A stretch of 64,000 nucleotides of DNA from an uncultured Oscillospiraceae bacterium (GTDB taxonomy: Bacteria; Bacillota; Clostridia; Oscillospirales; Oscillospiraceae). Shown in pieces: positions 33,364 to 41,714 of this stretch. Both the position numbers and the translations under genes were made by a program. Numbering within the stretch: the stretch's first letter is position 1; every line of letters starts with the position of its first letter. The notes beneath the pieces were generated by a model. It did no database searches and was not told the origin of the DNA. It saw only the letters and a program-made list of their open reading frames with translations. The DNA lies in assembly GCA_910587645.1 (NCBI GenBank), contig CAJUNA010000024.1:1-64000 (forward strand), read 5' to 3'.

Positions 33364-34782
33364 ATGGCTAATATGCGTCCAGATAAAAATCCCATGCCCC
33401 ATCAGGATCCCGTGGTCCGCAGCGGCAACTTTGAAGAGGTAGCCCTGGGCTACACCAAAGAGCAGGCCATCGATGAAGCGCAACGCTGCCTGAACTGCAA
33501 GAATATGCCCTGCGTCTCCGGGTGCCCTGTGAAGATTCATATTCCTGAGTTTATCGCTAAGGTAGCCGAAGGCGATTTTGAAGCCGCCTACCAGATTATT
33601 GCCCAGGACAGCGCCCTGCCCGCCGTCTGCGGCCGGGTCTGCCCCCAGGAGACCCAGTGCGAAAGCAAATGCGTGCGCGGCATCAAGCACGAGAGCGTGG
33701 GCATCGGCCGCCTGGAACGCTTCGTGGCCGACTGGCACAACGCCAACTCTACCGAAAAGCCTGTTAAGCCCGCGCCTAACGGCCATAAGGTGGCTGTGAT
33801 TGGCTCTGGCCCCTCCGGCCTGACCTGCGCGGGCGACCTGGCCCGGAAGGGGTACGAGGTCACCGTCTATGAGGCCCTCCACCTGGCGGGCGGCGTGTTG
33901 GTGTATGGCATTCCCGAGTTCCGTCTGCCTAAGGCCATTGTCCAGAAGGAAGTGGACGGGCTGAAGGCCCTTGGCGTCAAGGTCGAGACCAACGTGGTGG
34001 TAGGCCGCTCGATTACTATTGACGAGCTGATGGAGCAGGAGGGCTTCGAAGCCGTATTCATCGGCTCTGGCGCGGGCCTGCCCATGTTTATGCATATCCC
34101 CGGCGAGAACCTGAAGGGCGTTTATTCCGCCAACGAGTTCCTGACCCGCATCAACCTGATGAAGGCGTACAAGGAAGGCTCCGACACCCCCATCATGCCC
34201 CTTAAGGGCAAGAAGGTGGCCGTGGTCGGCGGCGGAAACGTGGCTATGGACGCCGCCCGCTGCTCCCGCCGTCTGGGTGCGGATGTTTATATCATCTACC
34301 GCCGCTCTGAGGCCGAGCTGCCCGCCCGTGCCGAGGAAGTGGAGCACGCCAAGGAAGAGGGCATCATCTTCAAGACCCTCAACAACCCCACCGAAATCCT
34401 GGGCTACAATAACCCCGAGGACAAACGCGACCCGAAGAACGGCTCTGTCTGCGGCCTGAAGTGTGTGGAGATGGAGTTGGGCGAGCCTGACGCGTCCGGC
34501 CGCCGCCGCCCCATCGTCAAAGAGGGCAGCGAGTTCGAGATGGAGATGGACTGCGTCATCATGGCCCTTGGCACCAGCCCCAACCCGCTCATCAAGTCCA
34601 CTACCAAGGGCTTGGAGATCAACAAGCGGGGCGGCATCATTGTCAATGAGGACGGCCTGACCAGCCGCGAGGCTGTGTATGCCGGCGGCGATGCCGTCAC
34701 CGGCGCGGCGACTGTCATCCTGGCTATGGGCGCGGGCAAGACCGCTGCCAGCGCCATCGATGAGTACCTGGCTAAGAAGTAA
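33364..34782 (+). CDS. nfnB: NfnB, ferredoxin-NADP+ oxidoreductase subunit beta (GltA-type)
   Basis: The 472-aa protein has an N-terminal domain with two [4Fe-4S] clusters (CLNCKNMPCVSGCP and CGRVCPQETQCESKC) and two Rossmann domains: FAD in VAVIGSGPSGLTCAGDLARK and NADPH in VAVVGGGNVAMDAARCSRR, ending with YAGGDAVTGAATVILAMGAG. This is the NfnB/glutamate-synthase small-subunit family. Because nfnA is directly upstream, the bifurcating complex is favoured over glutamate synthase. The ATG follows CAGGAGGTAAAG. A terminator follows the gene. Confidence 0.94.
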   Translation: MANMRPDKNPMPHQDPVVRSGNFEEVALGYTKEQAIDEAQRCLNCKNMPCVSGCPVKIHIPEFIAKVAEGDFEAAYQIIAQDSALPAVCGRVCPQETQCESKCVRGIKHESVGIGRLERFVADWHNANSTEKPVKPAPNGHKVAVIGSGPSGLTCAGDLARKGYEVTVYEALHLAGGVLVYGIPEFRLPKAIVQKEVDGLKALGVKVETNVVVGRSITIDELMEQEGFEAVFIGSGAGLPMFMHIPGENLKGVYSANEFLTRINLMKAYKEGSDTPIMPLKGKKVAVVGGGNVAMDAARCSRRLGADVYIIYRRSEAELPARAEEVEHAKEEGIIFKTLNNPTEILGYNNPEDKRDPKNGSVCGLKCVEMELGEPDASGRRRPIVKEGSEFEMEMDCVIMALGTSPNPLIKSTTKGLEINKRGGIIVNEDGLTSREAVYAGGDAVTGAATVILAMGAGKTAASAIDEYLAKK

Positions 34783-34797
34783 ATCCCTACATAGTGC

Positions 34798-34834
34798 AAA
34801 GGTCTCTCCGGATGTCTCCGGGGAGGCCTTTTTT
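34798..34834 (+). terminator. terminator of nfnAB
   Basis: AAAGGTCTCTCCGG (34798-34811) pairs with CCGGGGAGGCCTTT, followed by a T tract ending at 34833. Confidence 0.9.
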
Positions 34835-34859
34835 CACTGGGTTTTTGCGGAGTTCTCCC

Positions 34860-34888
34860 TTGCTTTTTCCGGCAAACCAGGATATACT
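34860..34888 (+). promoter_or_regulatory. candidate promoter of the ymdB-asparaginase operon
   Basis: TTGCTT (34860-34865), a 17-bp spacer and TATACT (34883-34888). Confidence 0.55.
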
Positions 34889-34915
34889 ATTTTTTAATAC
34901 AAGGGAGGTCCCGAC

Positions 34916-35689
34916 ATGATTTTACGTATCTTGGCCGTTGGCGATGTGGTGGGCGAGCAGGGGCTTGCCCACTTGGAACAGAACCTCAGGCCGCTCAAAC
35001 GGCTCAAGGCCATTGACTTTACTGTGGTGAACGGTGAGAATGCCGCCGTTACCGGCATTACCCCGGAGCAGGCGGACCGGCTCTATGCCGCCGGGGCGGA
35101 CGTGGTGACCCTGGGCAACCATACCTTCGGCAAGCCGCAGACCGCCGCCCGGCTGGAGGATGACCCCTATCTGCTGCGGCCGGCCAACTACACGGGCCGC
35201 GCGCCGGGAAAGGGCTGGGGCGTTTATGACTGCGGCCGGTTTCAAATCGGCGTGATGAACCTGATTGGACGCTGCGGGCTGGATTTTAACGCGGATAACC
35301 CGTTTTTGACCGCCAGCAGGATTTTAAAGGCGGACAAGCCCCTGTTTACGCTGGTGGACTTCCACGCGGAAGCTACCAGCGAGAAGCTGGCGATGGCCTA
35401 CCACCTGGACGGGCGGGTCTCCGCCATCTGGGGGACCCATACCCATGTGCCTACCGCCGACGAGCGGGTGTTTCCCAATGGCACCGGGTATATCAGCGAC
35501 CTGGGGATGACCGGACCCGTGGAAAGCGTTCTGGGCATCCGCCCGGAGCAGAGCGTGGAACAGTTTTTAGGCGGCCTGCCGGGGCGGTACCAGGTGCCGG
35601 ACGGGCCGTGCAAAATGCAGGGGGCGGTGTTCGGGCTGGACAGCCATACCGGCCTGTGCGTGGAAGTGGAAAGGATCGACATACGATGA
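34916..35689 (+). CDS. ymdB: YmdB-family metallophosphoesterase
   Basis: The 257-aa protein has the binuclear-metal phosphoesterase motifs GDVVGEQG, VNGENAA, TLGNHTF, LVDFHAEATSEK and GTHTHVPTAD, matching the TIGR00282/YmdB family. B. subtilis YmdB hydrolyses 2',3'-cyclic nucleotides and influences biofilm and motility decisions. It usually lies next to rny (RNase Y); here it heads a run of overlapping genes. The ATG at 34916 follows AAGGGAGGT. Its stop overlaps the next start as ATGA. Confidence 0.93.
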   Translation: MILRILAVGDVVGEQGLAHLEQNLRPLKRLKAIDFTVVNGENAAVTGITPEQADRLYAAGADVVTLGNHTFGKPQTAARLEDDPYLLRPANYTGRAPGKGWGVYDCGRFQIGVMNLIGRCGLDFNADNPFLTASRILKADKPLFTLVDFHAEATSEKLAMAYHLDGRVSAIWGTHTHVPTADERVFPNGTGYISDLGMTGPVESVLGIRPEQSVEQFLGGLPGRYQVPDGPCKMQGAVFGLDSHTGLCVEVERIDIR

Positions 35690-36147
35690 CGGGTGAACAG
35701 ATGTGGCGGGACTTCGCGGCGGCGCGGGGCCTGCCGGAGGATACGCCTTACGAAGCCTGGGCCTTTGGCGGTGATCCAGACAAGCTGGCGGCGCTGGTGC
35801 TGGACGGCGTTAAGACGGCTACCGCCTCCGCGTACCCCATGTATGCGCTGGAAAAAGAGCCGCTGCCGGAAGCGGGGGAGTACAGCGTCATCCTGGACAG
35901 CCGGGAGCAGGCGGTGTGCGTCGTTTTTACGGAGGACGTGTCGGTGGTCCCTTTCCGGGAAATCGGCCCGGAACACGCCCGCCGGGAGGGAGAGGGGGAT
36001 TTGTCCCTGGCCTATTGGCGGGACGTCCATGGGCGGTTCTTTAAGGCGGACATGGCTGCGTCCGGGCTGGTGTTTGACGAGGATATGCCCGTGGTCTGCG
36101 AACGGTTCCGGCTGGTCTGGCCGGAGGAAGGAGGGCGCCATGCCTAA
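35686..36147 (+). CDS. ASCH domain protein
   Basis: The 153-aa protein fits the ASCH (PUA-like) family: a helical start (MWRDFAAARGLPEDTPYEAW), then a beta-barrel core with GVKTATAS, SVILDSREQAVCVVFT and EGDLSLAYWRDVH, the usual YfcJ-like pattern. ASCH proteins are thought to bind RNA or nucleosides and some have amidohydrolase activity; the role here is unknown. It starts inside the ymdB stop (ATGA) and its stop overlaps the next gene by 8 bp, so its expression is coupled to both. Confidence 0.85.
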   Translation: MTGEQMWRDFAAARGLPEDTPYEAWAFGGDPDKLAALVLDGVKTATASAYPMYALEKEPLPEAGEYSVILDSREQAVCVVFTEDVSVVPFREIGPEHARREGEGDLSLAYWRDVHGRFFKADMAASGLVFDEDMPVVCERFRLVWPEEGGRHA

Positions 36148-37234
36148 GATCATACACGCCGCCGACTTCCATCTGGACAGCGCCTTCGGCGGGCTGCCCG
36201 TGGAAAAGGCACGGGAACGGCGGCGGGAAAGCCGGGACCTCCTGCGCCGCCTGGCAGACCTGGCCCGGCAGGAGGAAGCCGAGGTGCTGCTCCTCAGCGG
36301 CGACCTCTTTGACGGCGAGCGGGTGTTCCCGGAAACCCTGGAGCGGATGGGGGAGGTGCTGGACGAGCTGAACATCCCCGTGTTCATCGCGCCGGGGAAC
36401 CATGACCCGTATACGCCGATCAGCCCCTATGCCCTCCGGCGGTGGCCGGAGAATGTGCATATTTTCAGCAAAGACGCCATCGAGGGCGTTGCCCTGCCGG
36501 ATTTAGGGTGCGTGGTCTACGGCGCGGCCTTTACGGGGCAGGCAAAGACGGAACAGGCCTTGGCCGGGTTCTCCGTGCCGGAGGACGGAAAGGTCCATCT
36601 GCTGTGCCTCCACGGGGACGTGGGGGGCGTGAACGCCGCGTATGGGCCTGTCCTGCGGGAGCAGCTTGCCGCCAGCGGCATACAGTATGCCGCTTTGGGA
36701 CACGTCCACCAGTACAGCGGCGTACAGCAGGACGGAGCCACCGCCTGGGCTTATCCGGGCTGCCCGGAGGGCAGGGGGTTCGATGAGCTGGGGGACAAAG
36801 GCGTCCTGGTTGGCTCTGTGGACAAGGGCGGGGCGCGGCTCCGGTTTGTGCCGCTGTGCCGCAGGCGCTACCGCATCCTGGAAGCCGATGTGACGGACCG
36901 CTCCCCGCGGGAAGCCCTGGAAGCTGTTGCGCCGGAGACGGCGGCGGAGGATATCTGCCGGATAGTCTTTACCGGGGAAGCCGGGGAGCGGGGCGTGGAC
37001 CTGCCTGCCTTGGAGGGGGCGTACCGGGACCGGTTCTATGCCCTGGAGCTGCGGGACAAGACGCGGCCCGCCCAGAGCCTTTGGGCCAGGGCGGGGGAGG
37101 ATTCCCTGCGGGGGCTGTTTTTGCAGTCCATGAAAAGCCGTTACGATGCCGCGCCGGACAGTGCGGCTCGAGATGAAATCGCGCTGGCCGTCCGGTTCGG
37201 GCTGGCGGCGCTGGATGGGAGAGATTTGGATTGA
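36140..37234 (+). CDS. SbcD/YhaO-like DNA repair exonuclease
   Basis: The 364-aa calcineurin-like phosphoesterase of the Mre11/SbcD type has IIHAADFHLDSAFGG, LLSGDLFDGERV, APGNHDPYT, LLCLHGDVGG and LGHVHQY, all metal ligands in place. The C-terminal third resembles the SbcD/YhaO capping region. YhaO-type genes are normally followed by an SbcC/YhaN-like ATPase, which is absent here. The ATG at 36140 follows GGAAGGAGGG. The gene overlaps both neighbours. Confidence 0.88.
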   Translation: MPKIIHAADFHLDSAFGGLPVEKARERRRESRDLLRRLADLARQEEAEVLLLSGDLFDGERVFPETLERMGEVLDELNIPVFIAPGNHDPYTPISPYALRRWPENVHIFSKDAIEGVALPDLGCVVYGAAFTGQAKTEQALAGFSVPEDGKVHLLCLHGDVGGVNAAYGPVLREQLAASGIQYAALGHVHQYSGVQQDGATAWAYPGCPEGRGFDELGDKGVLVGSVDKGGARLRFVPLCRRRYRILEADVTDRSPREALEAVAPETAAEDICRIVFTGEAGERGVDLPALEGAYRDRFYALELRDKTRPAQSLWARAGEDSLRGLFLQSMKSRYDAAPDSAARDEIALAVRFGLAALDGRDLD

Positions 37235-38229
37235 TGAAAAAAATTCTGTTAATCGGGACAGGCGGCACAATCGCGTCGGAAATGGGCGAGAACGGCCTGT
37301 CTCCCGAGCTGACCAGCGAACAGCTTTTGAAGTACATCCCCGACATTTCCGGTATTTGCCAGATTTCCTGCCTGCAATTGTTCAGCCTGGACAGCACCAA
37401 TATCCAGCCGAAGCACTGGGCCAGGGTGGCGGAGGCCATCCGGGCGCATTACCGGGAGTTTGACGGGTTCGTCATCTCCCACGGCACCGACACGATGGCC
37501 TATACGGCGGCGGGGCTGAGCTACCTGGTTCAGGGAAGCCCTAAGCCGATCGTGCTGACCGGGGCGCAGAAGCCGATTGGCTTTGAGACCACCGACAGCA
37601 AGCAGAACCTCCGGGACGCGGTGACGGTGGCGGCGTCGGATATGGCGGGGGTGGTGCTGGTGTTTAATGGGAAGATCATCCTAGGCACCCGGGCCAGGAA
37701 AACCCACAGCAAAAGCTTTGAAGCCTTTTCCAGCATCAATTATCCCCTGCTGGGCATGGTGCGGGATGGACGGATCATCCGCTACATCCGCCCCGAAGCC
37801 CGGGCCGTACCCCAGTTTTACGACAAAGTCAATCCCGGCGTGGCGCTGCTGAAGCTGATCCCCGGGACGGACTGCGGCGTGGCGGCGTACTTGCTGGAGC
37901 GCAACGATGCGCTGATTATCGAGAGCTTCGGCGTGGGAGGGCTGCCCACCTACAAGGCCGGGGACTACTACGAGACGGTGAAGGCCGGGCTGGACGCGGG
38001 CAAAACCGTGGTCATGACGACCCAGGTGGAAAACGAGGGCAGCGACCTGTCCGTGTACCATGTGGGCAGCAGCATCAAGCGGAACCTGCCGATTCTGGAA
38101 GCCTACGACATGACGACCGAGGCGGTATGCGCCAAGCTGATGTGGATATTAGGCCAGACCACCGACCGGAATTGGGTGGAGGAGCTATTTTATACCCCGG
38201 TGGCTTACGATATTTTGACAGGGAAATAG
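37234..38229 (+). CDS. L-asparaginase, type I
   Basis: The 331-aa amidohydrolase has the first catalytic threonine in LLIGTGGTIASEM and the second in ISHGTDTMAYTAAGL, then PIVLTGAQKP and IESFGVGGLP. It hydrolyses L-asparagine to aspartate and ammonia. The N terminus lacks a signal peptide, so it is cytoplasmic (type I). The ATG at 37234 overlaps the previous stop (TGATG); GGGAGAG lies upstream. Why asparaginase is coupled to an SbcD-like gene is not clear. Confidence 0.93.
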   Translation: MKKILLIGTGGTIASEMGENGLSPELTSEQLLKYIPDISGICQISCLQLFSLDSTNIQPKHWARVAEAIRAHYREFDGFVISHGTDTMAYTAAGLSYLVQGSPKPIVLTGAQKPIGFETTDSKQNLRDAVTVAASDMAGVVLVFNGKIILGTRARKTHSKSFEAFSSINYPLLGMVRDGRIIRYIRPEARAVPQFYDKVNPGVALLKLIPGTDCGVAAYLLERNDALIIESFGVGGLPTYKAGDYYETVKAGLDAGKTVVMTTQVENEGSDLSVYHVGSSIKRNLPILEAYDMTTEAVCAKLMWILGQTTDRNWVEELFYTPVAYDILTGK

Positions 38230-38230
38230 A

Positions 38231-38254
38231 AAACCGCCCCCGGAAGGGGGCGGT
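38231..38254. terminator. bidirectional terminator
   Basis: CCGCCCCC (38234-38241) pairs with GGGGGCGG (38246-38253). On the minus strand it is followed by TTTTC, serving the broken phosphorylase gene; on the plus strand only by GGGCTTT. Confidence 0.75.
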
Positions 38255-38259
38255 GGGCT

Positions 38260-38945
38260 TTACAGGCGGATGGCGGCTTCCAGCGCGGCGCGCAGATACG
38301 CTTCATAGCTCGAAGCAGGGGTTGCGCCCATGGTGCGGGGGTCCCATACGCTGCCGGCCAGGCTGTCGTCGGCGTATAGGAATTGATAGGCCTCCGCGCC
38401 CCGGAACTGCGCCGCCGCCATGACGGAAGCGCATTCCATGTCTACGGCGATGCATCCCTCCGCCCGGCGTTTCTCCATATTGTTCCGCGTCTCGCGGTAA
38501 AAGCCATCGGTTGTCCAGACCTTGCCCAGGATGTATGGCAGCGCCAGTTCATCAAATATTTCCGCCAGGCGCCGGTGGGCAGGATAAAGCGTCCGGCGGC
38601 AATGCCTTCATCCAGCGCGCCGCAGGAGCCGTAAAGCAAAACCTTCTTCGCCCCTCTGGCCAGTATGCCCTCCAGCAGGCACACGGTACCCGCGCCGCCC
38701 ATCAGGGAGTGGAGGATCCCTACCCTCCGCCCCTGCCAGCAGAGCGCGTAGACGGGGATTTCCCGCCCTCCGCGCAGAACGGCGGCCGGCTCTGCCGGGC
38801 AGACCTGCTGCAGAAGCCGGAAGGTGCGATCCTGGAACGTCATAATGACCGTCTCGGGAAAGTTTTCCACCGGCTGATACGAGCGCGACAATTTGACCTG
38901 TACGATTTCTTCGGAATCGGGGTCAAAGGTATGTATAATGCTCAT
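38260..38945 (-). pseudogene. broken nucleoside phosphorylase (uridine phosphorylase family)
   Basis: Two reading frames together make one nucleoside phosphorylase. The N-terminal part starts at 38945 (MSIIHTFDPDSEE), carries GGAGTVCLLEGILARGAKK and GSCGALDEGIAAGRFILPT, and then loses frame near 38565. The C-terminal part is read in another frame (FDELALPYILGKVWTTDGFY, then CIAVDMECASVMAAAQFRG) to 38260. Homologues normally have about 25 more residues between the two (the DEGTSYHY-type segment), so an internal deletion of some 70 bp plus a frame change is the simplest explanation. Nothing intact remains to act on nucleosides. A sequencing error alone would not explain the missing residues. 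Confidence 0.75.
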
Positions 38946-38955
38946 CCTGCCGCCC

Positions 38956-39558
38956 TCAATGCATCGGTGCGCCGCAGTTGGCGCAGAATTTTGCGCCCTC
39001 CCCGGCCGGGGCCGCGCCGCACACGGGGCAGGCCTTTTGGGCGGCGGGCCGTCCGCAGTTGGGGCAGAATTTCGCGCCCTCCGGCAGGGCTTCGCCGCAG
39101 CCGGGACAGCGGGGCGCGGGAGGTTCCTCCTGGGGCTTCTCCGCAAAGTCGTTGATGTCCAGGGGCTTGCCCAGGAAAATGTACCGCTGGATAAAATCAA
39201 AAATATCCTGGGGCAGGTTGGACTGGCTGATGGCCCCGACGGCGGCGGTCAGCAGCAGCGGCGCAAAAACGATGTACCCCACCGTAGCCGCCCCCAGCTT
39301 ATCCACCCAGCGGCCCGCGCCCAGGTCTACGGACAGGGAGTCCCCGTACACCTGAAGCCGGATCTGGACGGCCTTGTCCATGCCTATAAACTTTTTCCAG
39401 TTCTCTGGCTGCCGCGCTTGGATGAAATAGCTGGTTTCGGACTGGCTGACGCCCTCCGTCTCCAAGTGCTTCTGGGTTTGCAGGTAATCCTCCAGGGCGT
39501 GGGCTACGTCCTCCAGGGTAAGATTGCCGCTTAAGCGGAATACCTTAGTGTCCGCCAT
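38956..39558 (-). CDS. membrane protein with tandem zinc ribbons
   Basis: The 200-aa protein has a soluble N-terminal region (1-85), one or two hydrophobic segments (about 90-112), and a C-terminal tail with two double-cysteine zinc ribbons (CPGCGEALPEGAKFCPNC and CPVCGAAPAGEGAKFCANC). Domain order is the reverse of the common zinc-ribbon-first proteins. Function unknown; such proteins often act as membrane-linked regulators. The ATG at 39558 follows GGAGGACG. The broken phosphorylase begins 10 bp downstream, so they formed one transcript. Confidence 0.75.
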   Translation of the reverse strand: MADTKVFRLSGNLTLEDVAHALEDYLQTQKHLETEGVSQSETSYFIQARQPENWKKFIGMDKAVQIRLQVYGDSLSVDLGAGRWVDKLGAATVGYIVFAPLLLTAAVGAISQSNLPQDIFDFIQRYIFLGKPLDINDFAEKPQEEPPAPRCPGCGEALPEGAKFCPNCGRPAAQKACPVCGAAPAGEGAKFCANCGAPMH

Positions 39559-39631
39559 GTTGCCGTCCTCCGTTCTCCGCCCTGCGGGCGGTGGTTTGTT
39601 GGGCCGATTGTACCACGGCGGCGGGGAAATG

Positions 39632-39709
39632 TCAATTTTCCTTCAGGCGGAAAACCCAGAAAAATATCATCCCGCTAAACAGGCATGCCAGCCCGTAGCG
39701 CAGCAGCAT
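39632..39709 (-). CDS. possible 25-aa membrane peptide after the XRE-membrane regulator
   Basis: A 25-codon ORF (MLLRYGLACLFSGMIFFWVF then RLKEN) is almost entirely one membrane helix with a basic end. GGGAAGGG lies 9-10 bases before the ATG. It is also in frame with the upstream regulator, separated from it by that gene's TGA stop and about ten codons. It may therefore be a small separate protein, a lost C-terminal helix, or chance. Confidence 0.3.
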   Translation of the reverse strand: MLLRYGLACLFSGMIFFWVFRLKEN

Positions 39710-39739
39710 CCCAAAACGCCCTTCCCATTCATATCCGGC

Positions 39740-40630
39740 TCACAGCTCCAGTTTCGGACCCAGCAGCAGCCACGCCACGCCGCAGAGGGCGCCGCCTACA
39801 GGGTAAATGATGACGGCGGAATTCCAGTTATCCCAGCCCAGGCCGAAAACCAGAAAGATTGCCGTGGCCAGCGTCATGATGACGCCGCAGGCGGTGGTGG
39901 CGCGGCGGCGGCGCTCCTTGTCCTCGGGGGAAGGGTTGTTCTGGCGGTTGTATTTGGGGATGTTGTATTTATCTTCCAGCATCCCGCCGTAAATGATGAA
40001 GTAGACCGAGCAGGCCACAATCAGCATGAACAGCGCGCCCGCAAGGGATTCATAAGGCTCCCGTTCCGGAAAGACGGTGAAAAATAAGAGCAGCAGGACC
40101 AGGCCGAACAGGATGCCTCCCACGCCGCCCGCGATATACCAAATGTACCGGCGGCGGAAATCCACTTTCTCTTTTTCGGAGTAAAAGTCCGGGACGGCGG
40201 GGTACTGTTTGCGAAAGTTGTCCTCTTCCATACCGCTGGCTACCATGACAACCGCGCTGATTGCTACGATGAGCATGAACAGCGCCGCGCTGGGCATCTC
40301 GCCGATGCGTCCATAGAGCAGCATCATGACCGCCGTTCCGGCCACGATGGTGGAAACGGCCCCGGCGATTTTGCGGGCGTAGAGGGTCATGAAGCGGTCG
40401 TAGCCCGCCGTGTCCTCACTGAGGGATTTTTCTACGCTGCCCCGCAGGAGGGTGTCCAAATCCGTATGGAACATATCGCAGAGCTTGATTAAGGTGTCCA
40501 TCTCGGGGAAGCTTGCGCCGGACTCCCATTTGGAGACAGACTGGCGGCTGACGTTCAGGCGCTCGGCCAACTGCTCCTGGGTAACGCCCTCCCGGGCGCG
40601 GAGAAATTGAAGGTTTTCGGCTAGTGACAT
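39740..40630 (-). CDS. XRE-family regulator with C-terminal membrane domain
   Basis: The 296-aa protein has an N-terminal helix-turn-helix (LRAREGVTQEQLAERLNVSRQSVSKWESG at 10-38) and the usual FPEMDTLIKLCDMF follow-on helix. From about residue 85 it has six or seven membrane segments. Membrane-anchored XRE regulators of this build are common in clostridia; target and signal are unknown. The ATG at 40630 follows AAGGAGGAC. Confidence 0.88.
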   Translation of the reverse strand: MSLAENLQFLRAREGVTQEQLAERLNVSRQSVSKWESGASFPEMDTLIKLCDMFHTDLDTLLRGSVEKSLSEDTAGYDRFMTLYARKIAGAVSTIVAGTAVMMLLYGRIGEMPSAALFMLIVAISAVVMVASGMEEDNFRKQYPAVPDFYSEKEKVDFRRRYIWYIAGGVGGILFGLVLLLLFFTVFPEREPYESLAGALFMLIVACSVYFIIYGGMLEDKYNIPKYNRQNNPSPEDKERRRRATTACGVIMTLATAIFLVFGLGWDNWNSAVIIYPVGGALCGVAWLLLGPKLEL

Positions 40631-40811
40631 TTTGCATGTCCTCCTTGTCTGTGATGGCTTTATTATAGCCTTGCACGGCACGCAACGCCAGGTAGTTGCA
40701 GTTGCTTTTCGGTGGATATGATGTAAACTTGCGGTTGCAATGGGGGTTTTCCCGGTTTTTTAAGCCTTTTTTTACAGTATACCACGGCTTGGCGTTTTGC
40801 GCAAGTTTTGG

Positions 40812-40824
40812 CTTTGGGCGCCCC
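40812..40824 (+). repeat. left copy of a 13-bp direct repeat flanking the DUF3267 islet
   Basis: CTTTGGGCGCCCC, identical to 41664-41676. Confidence 0.7.
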
Positions 40825-40877
40825 TTTTGAGTAAAGTGTTGCTGGGATATAATTTCGGCAGTTTCTACAAAAGCACA

Positions 40878-40906
40878 TTGATACAATGGAAACTATGCGC
40901 TATAAT
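40878..40906 (+). promoter_or_regulatory. promoter of the DUF3267 gene
   Basis: TTGATA (40878-40883), a 17-bp spacer and TATAAT (40901-40906). Confidence 0.8.
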
Positions 40907-40943
40907 CAATTTGGCAAATCGAAATTTTACGAGGTGAAACAAA

Positions 40944-41543
40944 TTGATAAAATACGTGAAAAATATTGATGATATAAGTCAATATCAGTGTGGGAAACTC
41001 CCTGCAAATGCGCAAAAGCTTGATACACCAGCTACAATGGATGAGATGATGAAGAAATCGCTTCCTATTGCAGTAATATTGTGTACCGTTATGTTCTTGA
41101 CTCTGTTTATTAAAACATTTACAAATAAAGTATTGGCTATTTTTCCACCAGCAGTGTTAGGCGGGGTTTTGATTGGCTTTTTGCTGCTGATTGTTCATGA
41201 ATGGTTACATGCTATAGCTTATCCAAGTGTAGCAGAGGTATCCATTGGTAAATTGAAAGGCAAAATGGTTTGGGTTGCATTAGCATCTTTTCCGCTAAAA
41301 AGAAGTCGATTTATAATTATGTGCCTATTGCCATTTTTACTTGGAATTGTACCCTGGGTGCTATTTATATTATCAGCGTCACAAAACACAGTGTTCAATG
41401 GATTGATGTTTGGAGTGGCATGTATGGGGATGGTATCTCCATATCCTGATGTATATAATGTTCTTACAGTACTAAAGCAAGCAAAGAATACTGATAATAT
41501 CATGTTTTGGGGTGATGACATATATCGTATTTCTTCATGTTAA
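40944..41543 (+). CDS. DUF3267 metallopeptidase-like membrane protein, probably acquired
   Basis: The 199-aa protein has four membrane segments (about 40-60, 66-88, 125-145, 150-170) and the zinc-protease-like HEWLHAIAYP in the second. This places it in the DUF3267 family, distantly related to site-2 proteases. Its codons are strongly AT-rich, unlike every neighbour, which points to recent transfer. The start is a TTG at 40944 after GAGGTGA; no upstream ATG exists. The whole gene with its promoter lies between two copies of CTTTGGGCGCCCC. Function unknown. Confidence 0.75.
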   Translation: MIKYVKNIDDISQYQCGKLPANAQKLDTPATMDEMMKKSLPIAVILCTVMFLTLFIKTFTNKVLAIFPPAVLGGVLIGFLLLIVHEWLHAIAYPSVAEVSIGKLKGKMVWVALASFPLKRSRFIIMCLLPFLLGIVPWVLFILSASQNTVFNGLMFGVACMGMVSPYPDVYNVLTVLKQAKNTDNIMFWGDDIYRISSC

Positions 41544-41663
41544 AATATCAAGGAAATTCCGGTTTATCGGACAGTCATCCATCAACAGGGGATTGCTTGC
41601 TTTGGATATTTTGACGTGCAGTTTGACGAAGCGGCTTTTGGCAACACCAATCCGAAAAGGGAA
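41544..41663 (+). other. possible coding remnant at the right side of the DUF3267 islet
   Basis: Between the DUF3267 stop and the right direct repeat a short frame reads protein-like (ACFGYFDVQFDEAAFGNTNP), but it has no start of its own and runs in frame into the next gene. It may be the cut end of a gene carried with the islet. I do not recognise it. Confidence 0.3.
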
Positions 41664-41676
41664 CTTTGGGCGCCCC
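41664..41676 (+). repeat. right copy of the 13-bp direct repeat
   Basis: CTTTGGGCGCCCC, identical to 40812-40824; GC-rich sequence resumes immediately after it. Confidence 0.7.
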
Positions 41677-41714
41677 AGGCCCCGGCCGGTAGAAGAAGAA
41701 AGGAATCACCGTTC

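Larger units (their letters stand above)
40631..40943. other. 313-bp divergent intergenic region
   Basis: A minus-strand TATAAT (40667-40662) serves the XRE-membrane gene but has no clear -35. TTGCAG/GTTGC-like words recur around 40670-40740. The 13-bp word CTTTGGGCGCCCC at 40812-40824 recurs at 41664-41676. The plus-strand promoter for the DUF3267 gene is at 40878. From about 40825 base composition turns AT-rich. Confidence 0.6.
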
